A DNA stretch of 64,000 nt from JAAXKN01 sp050258815 (GTDB lineage Bacteria > Bacteroidota > Ignavibacteria > Ignavibacteriales > SURF-24). Location: positions 16,454-80,453 of the forward strand of contig JBLMZM010000182.1 of the NCBI GenBank assembly GCA_050258815.1. The letters are read 5' to 3'. Of the stretch, positions 18,820 through 26,712 are shown piece after piece. The notes under the pieces are model-generated. The model was not told where the DNA came from. It saw only the letters and a list, made by a program, of their open reading frames with translations, and ran no database searches. The position numbers and the translations under genes are program-made. Every line of letters starts with the position of its first letter. The stretch's first letter is position 1.

Positions 18820-18906
18820 TTACGCACAAGACAGTGAAACATAGTTGTTCCACCACCAGCGCCAGGTGTTATTTACATTCGTTAATATGTTGTTATTTTC
18901 TTTCAT
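18820..18906 (-). CDS. Trp leader peptide, 28 residues (trpL-like)
   Basis: A short open frame starts at ATG 18906 (minus strand), preceded directly by AGGA, and ends at TAA 18820-18822. It encodes 28 residues with W-R-W-W-W at positions 15-19 (TGG codons at 18862-18864, 18856-18858, 18853-18855 and 18850-18852), i.e. four Trp in five codons; Trp is otherwise one of the rarest residues. It lies 137 bases upstream of trpB on the same strand, and its 3' part overlaps the first arm of the attenuator. The peptide itself is expected to have no function beyond ribosome stalling when charged tRNA-Trp is scarce. It is too short for standard gene callers. Confidence 0.9.
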   Translation of the reverse strand: MKENNNILTNVNNTWRWWWNNYVSLSCA

Positions 18907-19120
18907 TTCCTGAAATATAAATTATATTTCTAAAAAATCCAAGAGATATTATGAGACAAGGATAAAAATGTGCTGCCAGTTGTGGCAATTATGCCGCAGC
19001 AATATGGTTATTGCGAAAAAATTTTAAGCAGATTGCATTTCCATACTGTGTCTGCTCATTAGTCTTTGCCTTTTTCCAATTTCCTTTTTACCTTTTACAT
19101 AAAGTTTTTAAGGAATAGAA

Positions 19121-20065
19121 ATGCGATATAAAAAGTTGTGTAAGAACGGACCCGAAGTTTCGGTTATTGGATTTGGTGCCTGGGCAATCGGAGGCAGGGA
19201 CTGGGGCAAGACAGACGATAGTGAATCCATTGCAGCAATTAATGAGGCCCTGGACAGGGGGGTAAACTTCCTGGATACGGCCGATGTATATGGTTTTGGT
19301 CATTCAGAGGAATTAATTGCGAGGGTAATTAAGGACAGGGGTAAAGGCAATATTTTTATTGCAACCAAGGCCGGCAGCGATTTTTACGATTATAAAAATG
19401 AGGCCGGAGAAGTTGAGGTTAAACCTAATTATACAAAGGATTATCTCATCTCGGCGGCTGAACGTAGTTTGAAAAGACTTAACCTGGAGACGCTGGACCT
19501 GCTGCAGCTGCATAGCCCGGGTATTGATCTCCTGGAGAGGGATGATCCCTGGGAAGCAATTTATCAGCTGAAAAAAGACGGGAAGATCAGACTGGCGGGA
19601 CTCAGTGTACAGTCATTTAAGGAGTCCGAGCAGGCATTCCTGCTTGACAGGCATAATGACCTTCTGGACTGCCTGCAGGTAAGATATAATCTGCTGGAAA
19701 GGGAAGCCGAAAAGGAATTATTTCCCAAAGCCCTGAAATATGGCATCGGCATTATCGCCAGGATCCCGATACTCTTCGGCTTTCTTGCAGGGAAGTTTAA
19801 CCGAGAGAGCCGTTTCGGAGAAGGTGACCACAGGAGATGGAACCTTTCACCCGAAAAATTGGAAAAGTACCTGAATGAAATTGAAAACTATGAACCCTTA
19901 TATATGCTGCATCCAGAATATAAAAAAGCACAGCTGAGTCTGGGATTCTGCCTGTCACATCCGGCAGTAAGCACTGCAATACCTGGCGGAAAAAATCCAC
20001 AGCAGGTTGCTGAAAACTGCGTAGCAGCCGATATAAATCCTGAGATATATAAAGACGTTGTTTAG
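19121..20065 (+). CDS. Aldo/keto reductase
   Basis: A 314-residue NAD(P)H-dependent reductase of the AKR superfamily with the complete catalytic tetrad D52, Y57, K83 and H131 (in L-D-T-A-D-V-Y, A-T-K-A-G and L-Q-L-H-S-P). The C-terminal A-I-P-G-G-K segment matches the cofactor phosphate-binding region. Its length is normal for the AKR families related to YajO/AKR11-12. A plausible AAGGAAT ribosome-binding site precedes the ATG. It is transcribed divergently from the trp leader with a 214-bp shared upstream region. The substrate cannot be told from the sequence. It is about as distant from the second reductase at 43.8 kb as expected for different subfamilies. Confidence 0.93.
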   Translation: MRYKKLCKNGPEVSVIGFGAWAIGGRDWGKTDDSESIAAINEALDRGVNFLDTADVYGFGHSEELIARVIKDRGKGNIFIATKAGSDFYDYKNEAGEVEVKPNYTKDYLISAAERSLKRLNLETLDLLQLHSPGIDLLERDDPWEAIYQLKKDGKIRLAGLSVQSFKESEQAFLLDRHNDLLDCLQVRYNLLEREAEKELFPKALKYGIGIIARIPILFGFLAGKFNRESRFGEGDHRRWNLSPEKLEKYLNEIENYEPLYMLHPEYKKAQLSLGFCLSHPAVSTAIPGGKNPQQVAENCVAADINPEIYKDVV

Positions 20066-20100
20066 GTTTTGAGCATGGGACGGTAATCCATTACAAATTT

Positions 20101-20140
20101 ATACCCCGGATATGTTGAATAAAGACTGTCTCCGGGGTAT
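20101..20140. other. Stem-loop downstream of aldo/keto reductase
   Basis: ATACCCCGGA (20101-20110) and TCCGGGGTAT (20131-20140) form a perfect 10-bp stem with a 20-base loop, 36 bases after the reductase stop. There is no T tract, so it is either a weak terminator or an mRNA 3'-end structure. The rest of the 268-bp gap shows nothing else I can support. Confidence 0.4.
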
Positions 20141-20333
20141 AGAATCACTGCAAATAAAGCCACATAATGCCCCGGCAACGATTCCCTTTGCTGCCTTTAT
20201 CACTTTAAACCTTTTTCCCCAAAAGACTGTCGAAATTATATATTATTGCATATAATATAGCAGGAACATGGAAAGGGAATTTGTTTTATAAATATTACTA
20301 TGGAAGAAATTTAATCTCCTGGAAGAAATAAAT

Positions 20334-21098
20334 ATGATAAAGAGAATTGTCCCGGTATTGTTATTTTCCCTTGGGGTATTCGGCTGTGGCACGGCACAAC
20401 TGGATCTGAGTAAGAAGAATATGAATATTGTTGTGGACGGCAGGCCGGATGAATGGAATAAAAGCAGCATGCAGTCATTCTATGAGGGTAAAATTCTTGC
20501 CGATGCGGTATATGATAACGACTACGTCTATATAGCCGGGGAATGTACAGACAGACAGCTGGGCAGGCAGTTTGCCTTACGCGGCATTACGCTCTGGATT
20601 GATCCTCTGGGACAGGAAAATAAGGATCTGGAAGTTAATATAATGTATAATGGTCTGAGAAGATTCAACATCACCCGGGGAAATTTTTTCTCGGTACTGG
20701 ATGAAAGCCAACAGAAGAGGGCACTCCGGGAAGTGGAAAAGATCAGTAATGGTGTGCTTGTAATTGATAAAAAAGAAAAAAAGAGCTACATATTTACCAG
20801 GGAAAAAAATCCAGGTTTCGAGGCCGAAATTCTTATCAGTGACAATGTGCTTACCTTTGAAATCAAACTGCCCAGGCACATTAACGGGTTATTTAATGCA
20901 TACAGCGACCTGCAATTGAATAAGAGTATGCTTGGTATTTTTCCAGGTCAGTCTCAGTTCAGAAGACCGGGAGGCATGCCTTCCAGGATGATGGGAGGCA
21001 GACCAGGGGCAGACGGGTTTCCGGGCGGCAGGGTGAGGGAATCTAGCGCAAATGAGATTGATGAACTTTGGATAAAGCTGAATGCAGATGATAAATAA
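20334..21098 (+). CDS. Putative lipoprotein with CBM9/DOMON-like fold
   Basis: A 254-residue exported protein. The N-terminal segment L-L-F-S-L-G-V-F-G-C places a lipid-modifiable cysteine at residue 18, so it is probably a lipoprotein. The body opens with I-V-V-D-G-R-P-D-E-W, followed by W-I-D-P and E-A-E-I-L-I, a pattern typical of the family 9 carbohydrate-binding-module-like domains found at the start of many Bacteroidota surface proteins. The C-terminal part is rich in Gly, Arg, Pro and Met and looks disordered. The gene overlaps the next lipoprotein gene by 17 bp, so the two are co-translated. Function unknown. Confidence 0.75.
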   Translation: MIKRIVPVLLFSLGVFGCGTAQLDLSKKNMNIVVDGRPDEWNKSSMQSFYEGKILADAVYDNDYVYIAGECTDRQLGRQFALRGITLWIDPLGQENKDLEVNIMYNGLRRFNITRGNFFSVLDESQQKRALREVEKISNGVLVIDKKEKKSYIFTREKNPGFEAEILISDNVLTFEIKLPRHINGLFNAYSDLQLNKSMLGIFPGQSQFRRPGGMPSRMMGGRPGADGFPGGRVRESSANEIDELWIKLNADDK

Positions 21099-21879
21099 TA
21101 GAAGTAAAGTCGTAATAACAGTCCTGCTTCTGCTGAGCGGATGCATGACTGTACCTTTATCAAGGCAATCCGAGGAGGCTCCTGCTGCCTCAACAATGCT
21201 TTACTCAATGCTGCCCGGAAATTTCAGTAATTTATGGCAGCAAAGGACTGTTAAGCTTTCGGTAACAGTAGACCAGCAGGCCCCGGCTCCCATAATTGGC
21301 GGCTCCTCTGGCGAAGGGGAGGGCGGGAGATCACGCATGCTGCCAATTGATCTGTCGGTTACTTATATGGATTCTGTGCTGGTAAAGGCCGGACTCACGG
21401 AGTTTGAAACTCTCGCACAGATGAATCCGCAGGAGAGTGCTGAATTTGAAAACAGGTACCATGAAAAGTTTCAGAACGGAAATTTCAACCTGATCTGGAT
21501 GGAGATGAACTCCTTCTATTCCGAAGACGCCCTGACAAGGGATAAATGGACAATATACCTGGAGGATGACAGAGGCAATAAATATGAACCCTCCAGGATA
21601 CTTGAAAATCCGGCGACTGTAGAGCAGAATCCCATTCTTAGTGATTCTGGTGCTCAGAATAATGAACCGGGCAGGTTTAACAGAGCAGAAATGTTCAGGC
21701 TGAACTCCAAAAGCTTCCTGCTATACTTCCCGCAGAAAGGATATGATGGAAAAGACATTATCCGGAACACGAAAGCCTTGAAGTTTGTCTTCTTTGAATG
21801 GTCCTCAAGAGACGTGAAAAAAGAAGGTACACTGAACTTATCAGTATTAAAATCAGGGAAGCCTGCTGGGAAAATTTAG
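21082..21879 (+). CDS. Putative lipoprotein, 265 residues
   Basis: A hypothetical exported protein. The N-terminus has a short basic stretch, a hydrophobic run and a clear lipobox L-L-S-G-C with the cysteine at residue 21. The remainder is soluble with a G-G-S-S-G-E-G-E-G-G low-complexity loop near residue 73 and no domain I recognise. It overlaps the upstream lipoprotein gene by 17 bp; a second ATG at 21088 is an alternative start. No strong ribosome-binding site is visible, consistent with translational coupling. The pair may form an envelope complex, but nothing in the sequence shows for what purpose. Confidence 0.75.
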   Translation: MQMINNRSKVVITVLLLLSGCMTVPLSRQSEEAPAASTMLYSMLPGNFSNLWQQRTVKLSVTVDQQAPAPIIGGSSGEGEGGRSRMLPIDLSVTYMDSVLVKAGLTEFETLAQMNPQESAEFENRYHEKFQNGNFNLIWMEMNSFYSEDALTRDKWTIYLEDDRGNKYEPSRILENPATVEQNPILSDSGAQNNEPGRFNRAEMFRLNSKSFLLYFPQKGYDGKDIIRNTKALKFVFFEWSSRDVKKEGTLNLSVLKSGKPAGKI

Positions 21880-21985
21880 TTTTTAATGAAATATCTGATA
21901 AGTCGCCCATTTTAAGACACATATCTTTTGTCCTTCAAAAAGCATATCTTTAATAACACACACATATAATTTCCGGAGGAATTTT

Positions 21986-22636
21986 ATGAAAATGTTCCGG
22001 ACAATAATACAATCACTTCTGCTTATTTCAGCCCTTGCAACCATTTGCTGTTCGGGCAGTAACTACCTGAAACCCGGGAGCAATGTGGATTCCGAAAACC
22101 CCCTTATACATACCAGGGTTACGTCTCTTCTTAAAGAGGCCGGTACGGACGCAAAAAAAGCCAGAATCCTTTTCGAATTTGTAAGGGATAGCATTGATGA
22201 GCGCTTTAACGAGGATTTTAAGGCCTCCAGGATATTAAGCTCGGGTTACGGATATTGCTACAACAAGGCCATACTGCTTACGGCAATGGCGAGGGCTGCG
22301 GGTATTCCTGCAAGAATATCATTCGACAGGGTATATATAAGCGGATTTAAGGATGAAAGGACCGGTGTTATCCGCGATATCAGATTCCTGCACGGCATTG
22401 CCGAGCTGTTCTTAAATAACAGGTGGATAAAATATGACGTTACCGGGAATCTGAAGCGCTGGAGGATCTGGATGCAGAATGATATCCCCATTACTGAGCT
22501 GCCGCTCGGATTCAGTGCAGAAAAAGACGTTGTATTTCCATCAGGAGGAAGGATTAAATTTGAGCGCACGGATATGAATTTCTTTGACTGGGATAAGCAG
22601 ACAGACGCACTGGCCGCAGATTTCAACAGGTATTAG
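21986..22636 (+). CDS. Transglutaminase-like cysteine protease-fold lipoprotein
   Basis: A 216-residue exported protein: hydrophobic signal followed by I-C-C-S, which offers a lipidated cysteine at 21 or 22. Residues about 50-160 are a transglutaminase-core domain with an intact-looking triad C91 (G-Y-G-Y-C-Y-N-K), H136 (F-L-H-G-I) and D151 (K-Y-D-V-T). Bacterial members are usually proteases or amidases of unknown substrate. A GGAGG ribosome-binding site lies 7 bases before the ATG, and a gap of 106 bp separates it from the lipoprotein pair. Confidence 0.85.
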   Translation: MKMFRTIIQSLLLISALATICCSGSNYLKPGSNVDSENPLIHTRVTSLLKEAGTDAKKARILFEFVRDSIDERFNEDFKASRILSSGYGYCYNKAILLTAMARAAGIPARISFDRVYISGFKDERTGVIRDIRFLHGIAELFLNNRWIKYDVTGNLKRWRIWMQNDIPITELPLGFSAEKDVVFPSGGRIKFERTDMNFFDWDKQTDALAADFNRY

Positions 22637-22960
22637 CGCCGCTGCGAGTAAATGGCGGGATAAGAAAACTGAGCGGAGCTGCCATATGGCTTTAAATAGG
22701 AGCCTTTGTAAGGAAATTCAGCAATAATGCATTCCCAGGGTACCATTAATGTTGTATAATCCTGAAAAAAGGGATATTTTTCCGGTGATTTTCCAGAAGA
22801 TTTAAGCGGGAAATTTGTAATTTACGGAGCACTAAATCGGCTACCCTGCCTGCGAGGCCGGGAAATAGATTCTGGAAACCTGCCTGCAGTCCAGAGCAGG
22901 TATAGGTACCATAGTGCATTGTTTGGAAACATCAACCGGGAGAAAGCTTAAAATAACATT
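22637..22960. other. Intergenic stretch of 324 bp
   Basis: No open frame with coding character, no RNA gene and no convincing terminator or promoter was found. It presumably holds the promoter of the Omp85 gene. Confidence 0.5.
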
Positions 22961-25081
22961 ATGTCCTTATTAAAGCCACTGCTGATATCTTTATTTCTAT
23001 TTTCTTCAGTCGCATTGTATGCACAGGAAACTGAACAGTATGAATTAACCAACCTGGAATTCAGGGGAAATAATTCAATTCCTTCGGTTACATTATCCGA
23101 AATAATTGCATCGAAGCAAACTCCTTACTGGTTCCTGAAGTTTCTTAACAGAATATCGGCAAGCATCGGGCGGGAAACTTCTTACTTTGATTCTCTCAGG
23201 ATTTCAGAGGACCTGGGGGCACTGGAGAGTTATTATAAGGATAATGGCTTTTTTAAGGCAAAGTTTCAGAGTGAGTATAAGATCAGGAAGGAAAATAATG
23301 AAGCCGAATTGATCTTTCACATTGAGGAAGGCCCCCACTTCAAGATAAGGTCCTTAGAGTTAAAAGGACTCGGTAAGCTGCCCCAGGAAATATCCGGGAA
23401 GCTTAGTAACAACAGTATTGATACAACAAAATACTTTTCCAAAACCCTGATTAATGAGACCATAAAAACCCTTGTTGGCAATCTGCGCGACAACGGATAC
23501 ATGCTGGGCGACGTGGATCATCCGGAGGTGTATGTTTATCCCGATTCGAATTTCGTTGACGTTAAAATAAATTTCATAACAGGAAAAAGATATATTGTTG
23601 ACTCGCTGATGGTGGATAAAAAAGGGCCGGGAAAGGATTTTGTAGATGATGGCCTGATAAAAAAAATAATGGGTATCCGCCCCGGGGATTATTACAGTGC
23701 AGAGGAAAAGCAGCGTTCACAGATAAGGCTTTACAGGACAAATTTATTCTCATCTGTACTGGTCAGTGCCATAAATACCGACTCACTGAGCAACCGCATA
23801 CCTTTTATTATTACTGCTGATATTGGATCACTGCACGAATTCTCTCCTGAAGTAATACTTAATAACCAGGAAAGTGCTTTTAACCTGGGTCTGGGAGCAA
23901 ACTATGTCAAGAAAAACTTTCTGGGTGAAGCCCGTACCCTGACACTCGGCGCAAATTTTGCGATACAGGATATATTCAATAAATATGTATTCAGCAATCT
24001 CCCTAAATTCTTAAACGTGGATGATAATACAGTCCTGGGTTACCTGGATACACGTTTGTCAGTTGAACAGCCTTATCTTTTCGATGCGCGTATAACCAGC
24101 CGCCTGGAGCTATACTGGACTGAAAATAAAAAGAATGAATATAAGTCATTTACGCTGGGTTCCAAACTCAGTTTCGATTTTGAGCTGCCAAGGCACGTCT
24201 ATATTAATTCACTGACGGCTTATTACTCAATTGAGGGAGCTGACTATAGTTTTAAAAGGAGTTTTGTGAGTGAAAAGCTCAAAGTTAAAGAAGACAGCAT
24301 TAAACTTAGTCTGGAAAAAAAATGGGAAACGACCTCAATTATAGGAGCTGAAATCGGGGCGAATGAAACAAACAGCATGCTATTTCCCACACAGGGTTAT
24401 AACCTGTCACTGATGATAGAAGAAGCCAATTTGATCCCTGCTGTTTTTCACTATCTGGGCATTAGTGATAAGCCTAAGAGCCAGTTCTACAAGATCCAGA
24501 CTAGTATTTCCTATTTCCCTGATGTATATAAGTCCCAGAAGTCTGCCTTTGGTATAAAATTTAAGGCCGGGTATTTACAGGCATACATTGGAGAAGGGAA
24601 CGATATACCCCTGAACAGAAAGTTTACAGCAGGAGGCAGTAACTCGGTCCGCGGGTGGCGTGCGAGGGAACTGGCACCGGCAAGCAGGCAGGATATAAGT
24701 CAGGTAAACTCTGCCCTGCAATCCAACATAGATATATATGACGTAATAGTAAAGGATTTCCCTCTGGGTGGTAACTTCCTCATTGAAGGATCTTTTGAAA
24801 CCAGGAACAGGCTGATGGGTGATCTGGGCATGGCGGCGTTTATTGACTATGGAAATACCTGGAAAGGATACCAGGAGTTTTCGTTTAAGGACCTGGCAGT
24901 TGCTGTCGGTTTTGGCTTCAGATACTATTCCAGCTTTGCGCCAATCAGGATAGATCTTGGATTCAAGGCATACGATCCCTCAGAAAAAAAGAATTTCTTC
25001 AAATTATATGAACATACCCACATACTGCAGAACCTCCTGGACGTAATTACGCTGCACCTCGGAATAGGCGAGGCATTCTGA
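22961..25081 (+). CDS. Omp85-family outer membrane protein (BamA/TamA-like)
   Basis: A 706-residue outer membrane protein with a signal peptide (about 1-21, cleavage after L-Y-A-Q). POTRA-type repeats occupy about 25-300; one opens with L-E-F-R-G-N-N and others carry D-N-G-F-F and D-N-G-Y motifs. The C-terminal half is the 16-stranded Omp85 barrel, with the lid-loop motif G-G-S-N-S-V-R-G-W near residue 555-563 and G-D-L-G-M-A-A-F-I-D-Y-G-N after it. It is shorter than housekeeping BamA (five POTRA, about 800 residues) and more like the TamA/'surface antigen D15' relatives of Bacteroidota. The expected role is insertion or export of outer-membrane or surface proteins. No partner gene such as tamB is adjacent. 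Confidence 0.9.
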   Translation: MSLLKPLLISLFLFSSVALYAQETEQYELTNLEFRGNNSIPSVTLSEIIASKQTPYWFLKFLNRISASIGRETSYFDSLRISEDLGALESYYKDNGFFKAKFQSEYKIRKENNEAELIFHIEEGPHFKIRSLELKGLGKLPQEISGKLSNNSIDTTKYFSKTLINETIKTLVGNLRDNGYMLGDVDHPEVYVYPDSNFVDVKINFITGKRYIVDSLMVDKKGPGKDFVDDGLIKKIMGIRPGDYYSAEEKQRSQIRLYRTNLFSSVLVSAINTDSLSNRIPFIITADIGSLHEFSPEVILNNQESAFNLGLGANYVKKNFLGEARTLTLGANFAIQDIFNKYVFSNLPKFLNVDDNTVLGYLDTRLSVEQPYLFDARITSRLELYWTENKKNEYKSFTLGSKLSFDFELPRHVYINSLTAYYSIEGADYSFKRSFVSEKLKVKEDSIKLSLEKKWETTSIIGAEIGANETNSMLFPTQGYNLSLMIEEANLIPAVFHYLGISDKPKSQFYKIQTSISYFPDVYKSQKSAFGIKFKAGYLQAYIGEGNDIPLNRKFTAGGSNSVRGWRARELAPASRQDISQVNSALQSNIDIYDVIVKDFPLGGNFLIEGSFETRNRLMGDLGMAAFIDYGNTWKGYQEFSFKDLAVAVGFGFRYYSSFAPIRIDLGFKAYDPSEKKNFFKLYEHTHILQNLLDVITLHLGIGEAF

Positions 25082-25349
25082 TGATTCATTCCTTCCTTGC
25101 AATTTCAATGTAATTTTATAAACTTGAACCTAAAGAAAATCATTATAAAGTAATTTGCATATCAAAAACCGTATGTTTGAATTTTGCTGCTTGCCAGGAT
25201 GAGTCCCAATAATTAGCCTGAACCGTAATATAGAGCTTAAATAACCATAGATTTCCCACATTCAGCCATTATCAATGCTTACAGGATAAAAGGCATGGCT
25301 GTGGCTGTCGAGGAACATTTATTTACATTATCACATAGAAGAGGAAAAA

Positions 25350-26399
25350 ATGAGATCATTTTACCTGATAATTATTTCGTTTTGCCTGCTTTCAGCCGCA
25401 GTCTACTCCCAGGTTGATCCCGGTATTACCATTACAGGGAAGGTCATTGACTCAAAAACAGAGGAGCCGATAATAAGTGCTTCTGTTTTCCTGGAAAATA
25501 CCACCATTGGGACGGTTACAAACAATAATGGTGAATTTATAATTAACAAGGTGCCTCTTGGCTTCTACCACCTGGTAGTCAGTTCTGTGGGATATGAGAT
25601 AAAGTCAATGCAGATTGATGGCTATGAAAAGGCCACACTCAGATTCAATGTGGAATTAAAGCAGAAAGTAATTGCAATAAACGAAGTAAGTGTTGTGGGC
25701 GAAGTGCCCCAGGACTGGAAGGAAAATATTGAGATATTTCAGAGGGAGTTTCTCGGAAAATCTATTCATGCGAGCAGGACCAGTATACTAAATCCTGAAG
25801 TAATTAATTTCAGAAGAGACGGGAAGACACCAAACCTGTATGCTTATACAGACAGTACTATTGTTGTGGAAAACAGGTCTCTTGGATACAAACAGTACAT
25901 TCTGATGCAGCAGTTTTCATATAACAGGGATCTGGGAACCTCGTATTTATTTCATACAAGGTTCGAAGATTTAACCCCGAAAAATGATGAGGAAAAGGAA
26001 TTCTGGAAGAAAAACAGGAGCGACTGTTATCTGGGATCGCGCATGCACTTTTTGTCGGCCCTGGCCAACAGGCGCATGAGTAAGGAATATTTTGTCGTTA
26101 CAAAGGGTTACCTGAAGTCACTAATGAATGGCTATGGTAAAAGAATGACTCCTGAGGAATTAGACAGTCTGTATAATCCGGAACTGAACATGGTGGGGCT
26201 GGAGCCGGAGATCTGTCTGAAAGTTGAGTATCAGGAAAAAAAAGTGTCGAGTATTATGGAGCCCTACTCGGGACAAATATTGACTGATATTTATGGTAAC
26301 CTGATCAATGCCGATAACGTTCAGCTGTACGGATACTGGGCAGAACAGCGCGTGTCAGACATGCTGCCATTAGATTACATACACAGAATCGGCGAATAA
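25350..26399 (+). CDS. Secreted protein with carboxypeptidase-like regulatory domain
   Basis: A 349-residue exported protein with a signal peptide cleaved near A-V-Y-S-Q (residue about 21). Residues about 27-115 are a carboxypeptidase D regulatory-like beta sandwich: I-T-G-K-V-I-D-S-K-T, then G-T-V-T-N-N-N-G-E-F and Y-H-L-V-V-S-S-V-G-Y. This module sits at the N-terminus of many Bacteroidota outer-membrane proteins, but here no barrel follows; the remaining 230 residues are mixed alpha/beta and unrecognised. A GAGGAAAA stretch precedes the ATG. Function unknown. Confidence 0.82.
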   Translation: MRSFYLIIISFCLLSAAVYSQVDPGITITGKVIDSKTEEPIISASVFLENTTIGTVTNNNGEFIINKVPLGFYHLVVSSVGYEIKSMQIDGYEKATLRFNVELKQKVIAINEVSVVGEVPQDWKENIEIFQREFLGKSIHASRTSILNPEVINFRRDGKTPNLYAYTDSTIVVENRSLGYKQYILMQQFSYNRDLGTSYLFHTRFEDLTPKNDEEKEFWKKNRSDCYLGSRMHFLSALANRRMSKEYFVVTKGYLKSLMNGYGKRMTPEELDSLYNPELNMVGLEPEICLKVEYQEKKVSSIMEPYSGQILTDIYGNLINADNVQLYGYWAEQRVSDMLPLDYIHRIGE

Positions 26400-26712
26400 T
26401 TAGCTGCTCCTGTGGCCTTTTGAACCCTGAAGGGGCCTTTGCACAACCGAAGGCCCTAAATTACAGGGACGATTTCCTCAAGCTGTGCATTCCGCCATTC
26501 GTATTAATATCCTATTTTTCGGTGAAATAATTCAATTTATGCCTGAAATTGTTATATTAGGGCCGAAATTTTTAGGACATTTCCTTAGTCTCATCCTAAA
26601 GCTGTACTTCAGACACCCTTGACCAACTATGAAAACAGCAATCATACCGGGCTGAAAGTCATTATGGCCGAGCGAATTAAACAAACATTATTAAAGAAAT
26701 ATCGGAGAATAT
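26400..26712. other. Intergenic stretch of 313 bp with one short hairpin
   Basis: GGGCCTT (26433-26439) and AAGGCCC (26450-26456) can pair, which may end the upstream transcript. Nothing else in the stretch can be supported; it should contain the promoter for the two DUF3857 genes. Confidence 0.4.

Larger units (their letters stand above)
18723..18841 (-). promoter_or_regulatory. Five-arm tryptophan attenuator of trpB
   Basis: Read on the minus strand, five segments offer exclusive pairings. Arm 0 (18829-18841, inside the leader peptide just after the Trp codons) can pair with arm 1 (18780-18792) over 13 continuous pairs including three G-U. Arm 1 (18786-18797) can instead pair with arm 2 (18768-18779) over 12 pairs with one G-U, followed by six T. 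Arm 2 (18765-18774) can pair perfectly with arm 3 (18746-18755) over 10 bases, and arm 3 with arm 4 (18729-18738) over 10 bases followed by a T run. Inference: a ribosome stalled at the Trp codons allows 0:1, hence 2:3, and transcription reads into trpB; a ribosome reaching the stop codon blocks arm 0, so 1:2 and 3:4 terminate. Confidence 0.85.
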
